From Ditylenchus dipsaci (taxonomy: Eukaryota; Nematoda; Chromadorea; Rhabditida; Anguinidae), in NCBI GenBank assembly GCA_004194705.1, contig SADC01001309.1, forward strand, positions 372,001 through 436,000: a DNA stretch of 64,000 bases. Reading direction: 5' to 3'. Made by a program: the position numbers and the translations under genes. Below the pieces are notes generated by a model. The model had not been told where the DNA came from, made no database searches, and saw only the letters and a list, made by a program, of their open reading frames with translations. Positions 44,101 to 55,142 of the stretch are shown one piece after another (positions within the stretch are counted from its first letter, which is position 1; each line of letters starts with the position of its first letter).

Positions 44101-46194
44101 ACTCTTAAAAGTTGATATACAGTTGCGGACAATTGATAGCGGACGGCACGTTTAATATTAGACTTACTGTTTTTTTCGTAAAAATGTTTAAATGCTTTTA
44201 AAAATTGCGATAGGCAGTTTTGTAGAGCACTTAAAGGGCTACAATTATAGCCTACTACTTGTTATAAAAATATCAATTTTGCGCGATTGCTTGAGGCGGT
44301 TTGGAAACCCCTTCGTTTTTTCTCCCGACAATTGATAGCGGACAATTTTTTTTTTCAAGCTGATTGATTTTAATTTTTTATATATTGTCAACTTTTAATG
44401 ACTATTTGTAAGCCCTGTTCCTCAGCTACAATTTGGTATATCAAACTTTTTTTTGAATTATTATACGGAAAATTATGACCATAGAAATAAAAGTGTCGAT
44501 TTCTAGTCAAATTCAAATAGAATGTAAGGAAAATGGTTGTTTGACCACATAATTAAGAGGTTTTCTCAAAATTTTAATAATCGAAATTCACGCCCTTTTG
44601 CATTTTTTGAAAGCTCTATGATTTCTCTACAAAATGACATTTTGATCGTTGTCGTAGGACCACTCTGCACTGAGATACAGATAGGTTGAATTCGAAAACC
44701 CTGAAAAAGTGCCGTTTTGCCTTATTTAAGCCATTTTTCAGGCCGTCCGCTATCAATTGTCCGCAACTGTACCTTTGTGAGAAATCAATAATATGGGTAG
44801 AGGAGGAGACGATGAAAACCAAGGTATAAGACTTCTGTCTGGTTTCTTTCATTTTCATGGTCATCTGCATCAAATCGCAAAATTAAGGTGGTTGCTGCCA
44901 GCAAAGCTGTGCTGGAAAGGATTCCAATCGATTTCACTATACTTTTTGCCCCTATGAATGAGCTGACTCACTAAAAATGGAGTAAAACAATAGGTGTACA
45001 TCAAGGGGGACTTGAACCTGAGAGTTCGAAATATTGGCATTATGATTTGCATCCACCACCAAACCCCGTTAAACGTACTCAATTTCTCACGCTCGCTCAG
45101 CTCTTCAGCTTCTTTATCATCTTCATTTCCACTTCCCTTCTGATTCTCATCTTCAGATCCAGAGCCTTCCTTTAAAAGCAAATAATAATTGCCCGGCCAA
45201 TAAAAAAGGAACTGCACTTTGCAATTGGCTGTAAAAATACCTGTCTTCGTCTGCGAGCTTCTCTTTCTGGATCTCTTCCGCGGTAACGCTTCTCTCTACC
45301 TTGTTCCCTTCGTCCTCTGGAATCTCGCGTGTCATCGCGTCGATCATCCTTTTCTCGATCTCGGCTTCCCAAGGATCTTCTTGGCTGTGGATGTTCACTA
45401 CGGCTTGAAGGCTTGCTGCTTTCCAACATTTCTAAAATTTTTGTTTAAAGTGTAAAGTGTGAATGGATTTACCCTTTGCGATTTTTTGAGCAGCTTCTGA
45501 TATCACGGCTCTGAGAAAAAAAGATGTTAAGAATTTTATTAACCATTCCTAACAATATATACCTGGGATGTTTGGGAGAAAGCCAACTCACTTCATCAGT
45601 TGCCTGACACCAGTCTAAAAGATCAATTATGACAACTAAATCTTCGCCAAAGACAATCCTACAATAATGGCGTCGCATTCCAGGATCATAGACTTCTTTC
45701 CAACCCAGAGGAAGCGGATACTCTTTTAGCATTTTCGTTCTTTGGTCGAGGTACTTAGGAGGAAGTCTAAATTTAGGGTTCATACGCTTCTATCATAAGT
45801 TGCTCACCGCTCTATTGGAAAACCTTCTCTCCAATGGTCGAAGCAGTAGTCTGTGCAAACATGATAATGGTTGTACTTGTTTGGACACCCTAAACAGAGC
45901 GACATAGATTTGATATTTTTTCTGGCATGTCTCTTATTACCAGGCGCTCCACCACGATATTTTTCGCTTGAATCTATTTGTTCGTCGTCCTCTTTGTCAT
46001 AGCTTTCAGCGAATACTTTCCTCGCTATCAACTGTAAACAAGAATTTATAAAGTTTTAACGGCATTAAAATAAAAATGCATACCCTCACGCTTCCCAACT
46101 TCTTTGATGATTCACGTTGTTTCAAACGAGCCAGAAGAAGAGAGGCAGTGACATTTCTGGTGAATTCAATCTTTTGAATACAGGTAATACTTCT
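41169..46194 (-). CDS. PQBP1: PQBP1, polyglutamine-binding splicing factor
   Basis: Eleven exons in 5'-3' order: 46194-46084, 46031-45941, 45889-45808, 45766-45663, 45614-45563, 45510-45473, 45431-45241, 45169-45079, 42288-42173, 42117-42096, 41215-41169. After NVTASLLLARLKQR comes a Cys-rich motif GCPNKYNHYHVCTDYCFDHW, then a WW domain (LPLGWKEVYDPG...YYWCQATDEVSWLSP), an Arg/Asp/Glu-rich polar tract (SRDREKDDRRDDTRDSRGRR), and the C-terminal motif DPAAYGEAEVGAWSSGLAS, KTGVDVTANGPLFQ, SRPYPAPGAILRRN that binds U5-15kD. PQBP1 links transcription and splicing. All junctions keep frame without corrections. Exon 1 begins at an acceptor, so a short 5' exon with the start codon is probably missing. 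Introns 8 (2.8 kb) and 10 (880 nt) are enlarged by MITEs. Confidence 0.92.
41264..42085. mobile_element. Foldback-like hAT-type MITE in PQBP1 last intron
   Basis: Ends GGCAACCAGACAAATACAG and inverse, flanked by GCTTAAGT (41256-41263 and 42086-42093). The arms are tandem GTCGCGCGACAAATACAG units (41286-41440; 41870-42070). It encloses a partial GAGCGGATCAG MITE (41560-41790). Removing it and one TSD leaves a 50-nt intron, the normal size here. Confidence 0.92.
42289..43460. other. PQBP1 intron 8, distal half
   Basis: No exon recognised. 43165-43315 is a pyrimidine-rich strand with repeated cctcgcctat/cttacctcgcc units. The phases of the exons at 45079 and 42288 match directly, so no hidden exon is required between them. 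Confidence 0.5.
43465..43800. repeat. Direct duplication of about 150 bp in PQBP1 intron
   Basis: aacacaaaaatccaccttaa...agcaagccaagatgtcgatc (43470-43600) is repeated at 43660-43800 with about 10-15% differences. It begins just after matching agaaaagyggcttga sequence in each copy. Confidence 0.7.
44120..44769. mobile_element. Tc1/mariner-type MITE, TA TSD
   Basis: 650 bp with perfect ends CAGTTGCGGACAATTGATAG and inverse, each next to TA (44118-44119; 44770-44771). There is a second internal copy of the gacaattgatagcggaca motif near 44325. No transposase was seen. Confidence 0.85.
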
Positions 46195-47058
46195 CTAGAA
46201 TTATACATTTATTTCACACCAAATTTTAGTCACATAACCGACGATTAGAATTTTTCAAAAGGAAGTACGACTATTCGTCAGGAAAGAAACCAGTTAACAG
46301 GTCAGCCACTAAGGTTATTATTCGCAAACGATAAAGACATGATAAACCTGAATCTCTTTTTTCTGCGTAATCGGACCTCTGTTACCGGAGCAGACACAAT
46401 TCTTCGAATTTACAGCAATGTTGCAAAATTATAAAATTGAACTCAATCAAAATGCCAGAAACTACCTAGTTTTGAAACTTGTTTAATATTCATGCTGCCG
46501 AAAATTGAAAAACTTGACTCTGATATTAAACTCTTTATCTATTCTCGTAAAAAGGGTCTACTAAGCGGGTGTGCCGTTTGATATTATTTTAGTCGAAACT
46601 CAAAAATGCCGTATTTTGACTGAAAAAGTTTTTTAGCTAAAAAGTGGTGTCTTTTTCTCTTTCACCGTATTTCCTCTAATAAGACCACACGTAAGCTTAT
46701 TTTTCAAACCCCCAAAAATCAGAAAAATTTTAGGTCGATGTCAAGATTTTGGGTGAAAATTCAAAATCTAAAAAATGGAATCGGTTAGAACTCGTGGTAG
46801 ATAAGAAAACGCAACAAACAGCTCTGAAAAATATTCTCTCTGGGCTGAGATACAGGTCCTCAAAGTAAGAGTGTGGGTTTATTGGAGCATGTGGTCTTAT
46901 TAGAGGAAATACGGTAGTCAAAGAAGTAGGTATATGTACCTAATTTTTTTATTAGAGGGTGTCGGTATATTAGAGAAAATACAGTATATAGAGTTCCCGC
47001 TCCCTTTATGTTACTTTGGCAATGTGAAAAAGCTGATTTTCAGTGTCAGCAATTAAAC
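46195..47058. promoter_or_regulatory. Shared upstream region of PQBP1 and ESF1
   Basis: 864 bp between the outermost identified PQBP1 exon and the ESF1 start; any first PQBP1 exon and both promoters should lie here (inference from divergent orientation). A MITE occupies 46664-46916. No clear TATA or initiator can be assigned. Confidence 0.45.
46664..46916. mobile_element. MITE, ACCGTATTTCCTCTAATA ends
   Basis: 253 bp with ends accgtatttcctctaata and inverse tattagaggaaatacggt. Another copy is at 53086-53327; an internal piece is at 21170-21290. Confidence 0.85.
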
Positions 47059-49150
47059 ATGGGAAAAGCTAAGCCTCAAAAAAAAAGCAATCAGATAAGA
47101 AAAGGATTGAGGGCGATGACCGATTTAAGGAAATTGCTATGGATCCACTGTTCAAAGAAATTCCACGTAAAGAACGCAAAGTTGTGGTAGATGAACGTTT
47201 TAAAGTAAGTAAACAGTGCTTAAAAAGGGATCAGAAATGTTAACTAACTAATTTAGACTATGTTCACTGATGACCGCTTCAAACTGGGGAAATTCAAGTG
47301 GATAAGCGCGGACGAAAGTTGGATTTTTCAAGCAATCAACATTTGGCAAACCTTTACGACATAGAAAAGTGAGTTTTAAGAAAGGCTTGCGTTGTTAATC
47401 CGATTACTTTTTGCAGTCCTGACAAAATGGAAGGCTCATCTTCAGAAGACGGAGTAATTAGTGACGAAGAAGAGGATGAGAAGAACGGAATCGAAGTAAA
47501 CTGGATTTGGCTCGTGGTGAAGGCAATGTCTCATCCTCATCTGAAGAAAGTGACAATGGCGATGATGAAGACGACGAAATTGAAAAACAGCTAGCCGAAG
47601 ATGTGCCATAAACTCTTGGGGCGAAGTCGACAGAAGCGTGGATCGGGTGGAGTGGGCTAGCAAAAGAATCGCTATCTGCAATCTCGACTGGGACCGACTT
47701 ACTGCGGAAGATCTGCTTGTTGTTCTGAATTCTTTTAAACCCGAAGCTGGTCAAATAATCTCTGTGGGTGTCTACATGTCTGATTTTGGAACAGAACGGC
47801 TGGAAAAGGAAGAAACAGATGGACCAAAACTTCCTAAACTCCAAGACGATGCAGAAGTAGTGGAGATGACAAGGATGATGCGTGAGTCTTTACATCCCGT
47901 AAAAAGTTTCTAGAATTTTTTTAGTAAGACTAAAGAAATGATTCGTGCCTACCAACTTGAGCGACTTCGCTACTACTATGCTGTTTGTGAATGCGACTCA
48001 GAAGAAACTGCCATTGCTATATACGAGGGCTGTGATGGTGCAGAATACGAGACCAGCGGTGTTCGATTTGATTTAAGATTCGTGCCTGAAGAAATGAAGT
48101 TTGATGTGAGCTTTTAATTTGAATGTGAGCTGTCGTAAAAATTTTGGGTTTAGGAGTCTCGGCTTCGAGAGAAAGTGACAACAGAAGACGTCAATGTAGG
48201 AAAGTACAATCCAAAGCGTTTTGAGAGTTTAGCTCTATCCAATTGCAACGCCAAGTTGACTTGGGATGAGACTAACCCAGAGCGCACTGTTCGTGTCACC
48301 GAAGCTTTCAAGGAAGACTGCAATTTGGATGGTTTTGAGTATGCCAATGAAGAGCTTCTTCTTTGTTTCTCGTATAATTATTTTTTTCCAGCAATCTTCT
48401 TGCCCCACCGTCCGACAGTGACAGTGAAGATGACAACTGTCAGCGCCTTGAAATTCTTTTGAGAGATGATACCGATGACTGTAAGATTGCTGCTAAGGGC
48501 GAAAAACAACTGCGAGTGGAATGGGATTCTGTGTGTTCCAGTGAAGCTAATACTCAGGAAGATGGATCAGTGGCCTCAGAGAAACAAGCCAAGACAGGAA
48601 CACCATTCCAAAGTATCTTGAGAAGCGAAAACAGAAGCGAAAAGAAAGAAAGGCACAGATTGTGGAAGCAAAGAAACAAAGCAAGGAGCAGGTCCAGGTG
48701 TGGTATCGAATGTTAGAGTGTATATTTTTTCATGGTTCTTTTTTCAGATTGATGATGAGCCAATCAAGAAACGCAGGAAACTTCCACATTATAAGAGCAC
48801 GGACTGCATGGACATGGGTGATGATCGTTTCTCTTCGTTGTTCACTGACAGCGCTTTCGCTATTGACAAGGTTTTTTCTGTTAGTGTGACAGCATTGTAA
48901 ATTTGGCTTGAATTTGTAGACTCACCCTCTTTTCAAAGGGGGAACATTGGCTAATCAGCAAGTGGATGAGAAGCGCAAGAGGTCGGCTAAGAATTCAGAC
49001 AAGACGATACCGACTTCCAAAGATGCTGAAGGATTGTTGATAAGAAGTTCTGCCGGTAAAGTGGATCCGGAGCAGCCAGAAATAGAGTCGGTAGAAGCAT
49101 TGGTGCAGAAACTGAAAAAGAAAACAAGGAAGCAAAATGTCAAAACCTGA
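47059..49150 (+). CDS. ESF1: ESF1, nucleolar pre-rRNA processing protein
   Basis: Exons 47059-47204, 47257-47368, 47417-47881, 47925-48105, 48154-48353, 48392-48691, 48748-48870, 48920-49150. Family signatures in order: DDRFKEIAMDPLFKEIPRKE, TMFTDDRFK, VDKRGRKLDFSSNQHLANLY, an acidic Ser/Glu stretch, KRIAICNLDWDRLTAEDLLV with LNSFKP, RAYQLERLRYYYAVCECDS and IYEGCDGAEYETSGVRFDLR (the RNA-binding-like core), TWDETNPERTVRV, EKRKQKRKERKAQIVEAKK, and the C-terminal DDRFSSLFTDSAFAIDKTHP. ESF1 is needed for early 18S rRNA processing. Intron 5 has a GC donor (48354). Six places need one inserted base to stay in frame (about 47082, 47290, 47497, 47610, 47860, 48612). AATAAA lies at 49209. Confidence 0.92.
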
Positions 49151-49601
49151 TATCGTCCATTTCTAAAATGAATTGTTGTTGAATTGTATCATGTTGTGTT
49201 TTTCACTAAAAATAAAATTTAAGTGGTTAGTGATTTGAATTGAATAGCTTGTAACGTAAGGACACGACTAACGATAAATGTAGAGTCTTAGAGAAAGAGT
49301 TAGCAATCCATTAGTGAGTTTAGCGTTACAGGTGTGTGTGTAGGAAGATGCGTTGTTCAGCTGTACCACTGAATCCATAAATTGAAAAAGGCTCTGAAAG
49401 CAGTCCAACTTCCATAAAGTAGATAATGACTTCAATGTCTTTTGTTGCACTTGTTCTGTTTGCATCATCATTGGCCCTGATGGGTAGGTTAAAACAACAG
49501 TGAGCCTAGGTATGGTGCTCTTAACTCTAGAAAAATTGCCGTCACAAAACGCTTATAAAAAACGTTCATAGCGGTGAATCTCAAAATCAAATTTGGCGCT
49601 A
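49151..49601. other. ESF1 3' flank, no gene seen
   Basis: Contains the ESF1 poly(A) signal. A minus ORF (49471-49268) has no recognisable motif. Confidence 0.4.
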
Positions 49602-50117
49602 CTCGGTTATGTTATGGGCTGTATTGGGAGGGAAGGGACAGAACAGGGGCCACTTTTTTTAGCTGCTTTACCATGTTTTTCAACTCGGGCCGTGGCAAAA
49701 ATAGACTCTATATGCATTTAATGATCAAGTGTACTTCTCGGAATCATGTCTAAGGTAAGTGCGTGCGCGCATCTCTGACTCTCAAGCCCCCTGCGCCCCG
49801 AAGGGGGCGCAGGGAGCTTGGAGTTGAGATGCGCACACCCACATACCTTAGACACAAATCACTCGAAAGGGACTCTGGATGCATGAAAAAACATGCATAC
49901 CAGAGTAATTTATGCGGTAGGCCCCAGTATACAAAACTATGTTCAACATCTTTGACTTTTTGGCCGAAAAGGGTCTCCCCCAATTTCCGGCCTGAGGCTA
50001 CGAGCCAGAGGCTCAGTTTTGGGGGGGGGGGTTATAACCGAGTAGGTCCGATTTGGGGGGGGGGTATTACCGAGTAGCTTTTTTTGGGGGGGGGGGTTTA
50101 TTACCGAGTAGCGTCTC
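49602..50117. mobile_element. Non-autonomous MULE-family element
   Basis: Ends GGCGCTACTCGG... and ...CCGAGTAGCGTC, with three G-tracts at the right. The interior matches 560-930 (including the hairpin around aagccccctgcgcccc). Caaattt occurs at both flanks, a possible short TSD. It belongs to the family of 374-1303 and 34110-36626. Confidence 0.75.
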
Positions 50118-50598
50118 AAATTTTTGTAAAAGTTCAGGTTGGCCAAAATTTTCGGACTATTTGTTTTAGTCACGATTCGGTTATACTATAGAATGGCCAC
50201 CACTCGGGTTTATTACCTTGATTTCTATGCACTTCTCTTGAGATAGCACGAAGAGGAGTAAGACTAGACAAAAGATTTATATCGAATCATAGAAGCATAA
50301 AAAAGTTTCTGTACCATGTAGTCAATGATTCTCATGATTCCGAGGTTCTTATTCTTTATCGCGACCCCTTGTAATCATTTACACTAAGTTTTCAATATTT
50401 TTTAGAGATTTAAATACTATAATACCTGAAATAAGTTTTTCTGGATGTCCACACCATAACGCGTCTTTGTGACATGTGCTTCACGCATGTGTTCTACCAC
50501 AACACCGTAACCCACATTACAATAATTAAAAGGGGTCGCGATAATGGATGAGTACCGATTCCGATTTTACTGAAAATGATCATTTTTAGATTTGAGAC

Positions 50599-51010
50599 CA
50601 TAGTGACCACGCCGTCCTACGCCGTCCTAATTTTTTTCATCGCCGTCCTGCATTTTAACCATATTTTTCATTATGGACACCTTTTTTATTTTACAACATA
50701 TAATCAGTTTTTATTTTTATACTTAATTTTCGGGCGACCGTCCAAGTTTTCTTTCATTTTTTTTTCAAAAAAATGGGGCCGTCCTTATTTAACCGACTTT
50801 TTTGAAAATTTTCGTGTAAAATCAGGACGGCCCATTTTTTTAAAATGAAAATGAAAGAAAACTTGGACGGTCGCCCGAAAATTAAGTATAAAAATAAAAA
50901 CTGATTATATGTTGTGAAATAAAAAAAGCTGTCCATAATGAAAAATATGGTTAAAACGCAGGACGGCGATTGAAAAAATTAGGACGGCGTAGGACGGCGT
51001 GGTCACTATG
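50599..51010. mobile_element. hAT-type hairpin MITE, GCCGTCCTA motif, 8-bp TSD
   Basis: Nearly perfect 412-bp palindrome, ends CATAGTGACCACGCCGTCC, flanked by TTTGAGAC (50591-50598 and 51011-51018). The arms contain repeated gccgtcctac/at units. Confidence 0.92.
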
Positions 51011-51323
51011 TTTGAGACAGGCAATGAAAAATTTCAAGTCTCACACATTGCGGACAATCTTGCACTGAAAATTTTTCATATGGTTCGCTCAAGGTCGGGT
51101 GCTTGTAATAAATGACGCAAGAATGTTTGCCCGAACATTAAACGAAACTTTTAGTGAACATCGCTTGAACCTTGTGCGAACCAATGAACAAGGCTATTTG
51201 AGGCCGAAAAACGTTCGTCTTTTAAGGTTCACAATGATTAGACAAGGTTTGTCAATAGGTTTGTTAAATTTTCAGATGAACCTTCTTGCGTCATTTATTT
51301 ATTACAAGCACTTGACCTTGAAC

Positions 51324-52879
51324 GGTTATGCGTAAAGTGTGCGCCGTAATCTGTGCGCCAGTAAAGTGTGCGCCAGTAAAGTGTGCGCCAGTAAAGTGTG
51401 CGCCAGTAATGTGTGCGCCGGTAAAGTGTGCGCCAGTAATGTGTGCGCCAGTAATCTGTGCGCCGTAATCTGTGTAATGTGTGCGCCAGAATAGGATACA
51501 TGATACCTTTGTTGTAACGTAAAAAGTGGGAAGCTAACCCACTACGCTACACGTGTAGATCTTATAGAAATAGTCATAATTTGACCTATATGTAACATCT
51601 CCCCTTTTAAGTATGAATGTATATTTCGATGGACTTATTGGAACCGTTCGCAGGGCTATTAGGAATCCGGAGTAAACATCCCGCTAAGATGAGTCTCCCC
51701 TATCAAACCTCTTGTAAGAAGTGTACAGAGACAGGGCCATGAAATTATTTCGATTGTTTCAGTGCGTTTCACACCTACTTCCTCCCCTTTCTCCTTCATG
51801 AATTAATTGGTTTTCGGTGACTGATGGGTAACGTGACCTCGTATTAGCAGTAAATCACCGCGGGCAGACCGGTGGTTCTGTTTATAACTCCGGAGCTCTT
51901 TTATTGCCCAGGAGGGTCTGAACACATGGCTCTGAGGCTCAGCGGTATTTCTTCGAAATGTAATGTAATGGGAGGAATTTTTTGAAATATTAAATGTCCG
52001 GGACCCATGCGGGATCGAACTTTCGACTGCGCCAATTGTTGTAACGTAAAAAGTGGGAAGCTAACCCACTGCGCTACACGTGTAGATCTATATGTAGCAA
52101 CCTTCACAAATTGGTATCCTGAATATGTTTTGAATACGTTCCTTACAGGTGTCCATATCCAGGTAGATGATTATCGACAATAACTTGGGGGGTAATACCT
52201 TGGGGTTATGTATATATCTCCCCAACACGTACCTCCCCAGGTGGTCCATGCCCTATGGTGTTAATCCAGTTTGACTAGTTAGGATCTACTTTGAATCACC
52301 TAAATGCACCTTTAACGGCCCCGATCTGCCCTCATGGATCGAAGTCCATCCTCAATTCTTTTGATCAGCCTTCAGTGGTCCTACATGTTATTATGCCCGG
52401 CTAAGGGGTTGAAGCAATAAAAGCACACTCCACATTGTAAGGGATAGGGTGACATATATAGATGTGTTAGATTCGGGATATGTATTGCTGTTTAGGGATG
52501 GTACCAGCTGGTTTTCCTACCCACCCTGAGACTTCGTAGTCCTCTAAAAACTAGCCAAGAAAAAAACGTTTGCCACCATCGGGATCCGAACTTGTAACAT
52601 TGAAAAAATTGGAGGATCGATTTATCAGAGGATCAATTAATCGCGTATCAATTCAAGGGTGAAACAAAATCCAGTCATTCGATTGATCAAATCGTATTCA
52701 GGATACCATTGTGTGAAGGTATCATGAGTATCCTATTCTGACGCACACATTACTGGCGCACAGATTACGGCGCACAGATTACTGGCGCACACTTTACCGG
52801 CGCACACATTACTGGCGCACACTTTACTGGCGCACACATTACTGGCGCACAGATTACGGCGCACACTTTACGCATAACC
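51324..52879. mobile_element. Foldback-like element, GTAAAGTGTGCGCCA motif, 8-bp TSD
   Basis: Ends GGTTATGCGTAAAGTGTGC and inverse, flanked by CCTTGAAC (51316-51323 and 52880-52887). The arms have eight to ten gtaatgtgtgcgcca units each (51332-51490; 52740-52872). The interior contains a miniature LTR element. Confidence 0.92.
51510..52099 (-). mobile_element. TRIM-like miniature LTR retrotransposon (590 bp)
   Basis: Minus orientation. 3' LTR 51510-51597 (88 bp), 5' LTR 52037-52099 (63 bp, lacking an internal 24-bp stretch), both TG...CA. TSD ACCTT (51505-51509 and 52100-52104). PBS TGGCGCAGTCGAAAGTTCG next to the 5' LTR (52036-52010), and purine tract AAAAGGGGAGA next to the 3' LTR (51608-51598). 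The interior is only 439 bp, with no gag or pol. The PBS shares its first 11 bases with the larger element at 17708-19747. Confidence 0.88.
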
Positions 52880-53085
52880 CCTTGAACAAGTCTTGTACAA
52901 TGTTTATGCGAACCTTGCAATGTTGGAAAAAATGCAAAAAAACAATGTTGGTCCTGTAAGTGTTAATTTGCACTGTAACGCGCTGGTATGCCCCTTTAAA
53001 ATACAAAAAGATCTTGTCAAAACACGGCGAATTTAAAAGGTTATGTCTAAAACACAAAACATAACATTTCCAACAACAACAAAAC

Positions 53086-53327
53086 ATTTCCTCTAATAAG
53101 CGCCCCGGGCGCTTATTTTTCAAACCCCCAAAATCGGAAAATTTTGAATTCGATTTCGAGATTTTTGGGTGCTCAACCAAAATCTAAAAAGTGGAATCAG
53201 TAGAGCTCGTGGGAGTTAAGAAAACGTATGAAACAGCTTTGCAAAATATTGCTTCTACACTGAGATCCAGACCCTCAAAGTCGAGGGGGGATTAGAGCGG
53301 GGGCGCTATTAGAGGAAATACGGTAGT
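53086..53327. mobile_element. MITE, TTTCCTCTAATA family, second copy
   Basis: Ends tttcctctaataagcg and ctattagaggaaatacgg; the interior aligns with 46664-46916. It is more GC-rich at the left end. Confidence 0.85.
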
Positions 53328-53454
53328 CCGAAAATTTTGGCCAACCCTGCAGAGCTAGGCTGATAACTCACATTCGACTTTTAGGAATAATTTTTTTTCG
53401 GACCGGCTGTGGTCGAGCTTGAGGTGGGGCACCAGAATGATACTTGTTTTATTA

Positions 53455-54712
53455 AACGACTATCAGTTCGTGACCATTTTGATTCGTGGCTATCGATTCG
53501 TGACTATCGACTCGTGACCATATCTATTCGTGACCATATCGATTTGGGACTATCGGTTCGACTTAAATTTTTTCATCTTTTAAGCTTGTTTTTTGTTGTC
53601 TGCTTTTTTTTTCACTTGCCTACAGTTTTTTCACGCTCTCTTTCTTCATTTCTGTATCTGCAAAATTGTTTACAATGTTCATTATCTTGTTTATTATTAG
53701 TTTCTTACCAATGTTTCTTATGGCTCATTTATAAACGTTGTCGTTGTAATATTTTTTGATAAAACCTTTTTTCGCCAACGACGATTACAACGACGACCTA
53801 TTTATAAAAAAATCCAACGACAACGACGACGCCAAGGACAATGAAATTTTCATTTGAAATTGGAAAAATTTCGCATTTTCAATAGAGATTTTGAAGGAAA
53901 ATTTGTGGAGAATGTAGTTAATCCTCAAAACTCTGACTTAAAGTGAAAAATTTGTCTCACTTATGTCACACTTGGCCAGTCTTTGGAAAGAAACTAGCCA
54001 GCTCTGATGAAGTTAAATTGATATAGTGTTCGCTTTTGTTAGAAAGATCCATTCCGTGGTTGTGATGAGAGCCATTCTGATAAATAAGAGCAAGAAAACC
54101 AAGAAAGCTGTGGAGGAAAAGTGAGCTTTTTTACTTATTTTCACGACCTTTATTTTTTATTTTCAGTGGCAGTGGCTACAAATGGTTCCATGAAGTTACA
54201 AGCAGCACATTCCGATGACTATTCGGCTGCGTATGGTACATTCAAAAGACAATTCCCCGACGTGGATATTCTTTTACGTAAAACAAAATCAATTTGCCAT
54301 GTAATGACTTAGTACATGTTTATTTCTTATTTCAAGGCTTGTTTGAAAAAGATTAGCGACGGAGTATCGTGATGACGAAAGAGTTCAAGAAATTTAGAGG
54401 ATGTTTTATAATCGTTATCTCATTGTTGGAACAGTTTATAGTTGGTTGTACATTTTAAAGATCAAATAAACTTGAGTCATATTTAAGAAGAAATATTGTT
54501 TTCAGTAAGTCTTAAATAAAAGAGTCACTTGTTAATAGTCAAAAACTGATATATATACGAAAGCAAAAAAAAATTTATGCAGTAAGAGTTGGACTAACAG
54601 AAGGAGCGAAAAATTTACTTATTACAAAACTGGTCACTAATCGATAGGGGGACGAATCCATACGGTCACAAATCAATAGTCACGAATCAAAATGGTCAGG
54701 AACTGATACTTT
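53455..54712. mobile_element. Foldback-like element, ATTCGTGACCAT motif
   Basis: Left arm 53459-53560 is tandem ctatcgattcgtgac/cat units; right arm 54640-54708 is the inverse (gtcacgaatcaaaatggtca). The interior has a short plus-strand open reading with a 44-nt intron at 54121-54166 (VAVATNGSMKLQ, FKRQFPDVDILLR) that I do not recognise. No TSD was fixed. Confidence 0.7.
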
Positions 54713-54719
54713 TAAGGGC

Positions 54720-54975
54720 ATACCAATGCGTTACACTGCAGATTAAGGCGTCCTTCATGAAAATTTTTTGGGGACCAGCGAGTTTTCAAAAATCGTCCTT
54801 GTTTTCACTCGTTTCATGTCAAATAGAATATTTATGACCTTATCCTAGTTTAAAAAAGGCAGAAAACTTTTGTCGGATCGAGTAGAATGCTTATAGAAAA
54901 CGGTCATGAGAAAAATAAATCGCTGGTCCCCTGCTTTAATTACAGTGTAAGGCGCTGGTGTACCCCTTTAATGTT
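54720..54975. mobile_element. Small inverted-repeat element upstream of UXS1
   Basis: gcataccaatgcgttacactg near 54717 and the inverse cagtgtaaggcgctggtgtac near 54945, with aaaaatcgtccttg/ctggtcccc blocks inside. A related arm (cactgtaacgcgctggtatg) is at 52971-52990. Confidence 0.5.
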
Positions 54976-55142
54976 TTATCCACTTTTTTGAAGCTAAAAA
55001 TATATCCAGCTAACAAATTGTCAGTTTAGTTCAATTTAACCCATTTTATTCACAAATTCATGTGCCAAATTTATCACTTTGCAAAACAGTGAACTTTTTT
55101 TATAACACCAATTTAGTGTTCCTAAATTCAAGACTGTTTTCA

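Larger units (their letters stand above)
51095..53010. mobile_element. Inverted-repeat element split by a foldback insert
   Basis: ggtgcttgtaataaatgacgcaagaa (from 51099) recurs inverted at 51287-51312. The right side resumes after the 51324-52879 insert (cttgaacaag..., 52880 onward). The outer limit is uncertain. Confidence 0.45.

Noticed and set aside
47059..49150. ESF1 as a pseudogene
   Set aside because: All splice sites and long conserved blocks are intact and every frame break is a single missing base; sequencing error is more likely.
50218..50560. Possible small RNA gene or promoter near 50220-50560
   Set aside because: No box motifs or stable fold that I could justify by eye.
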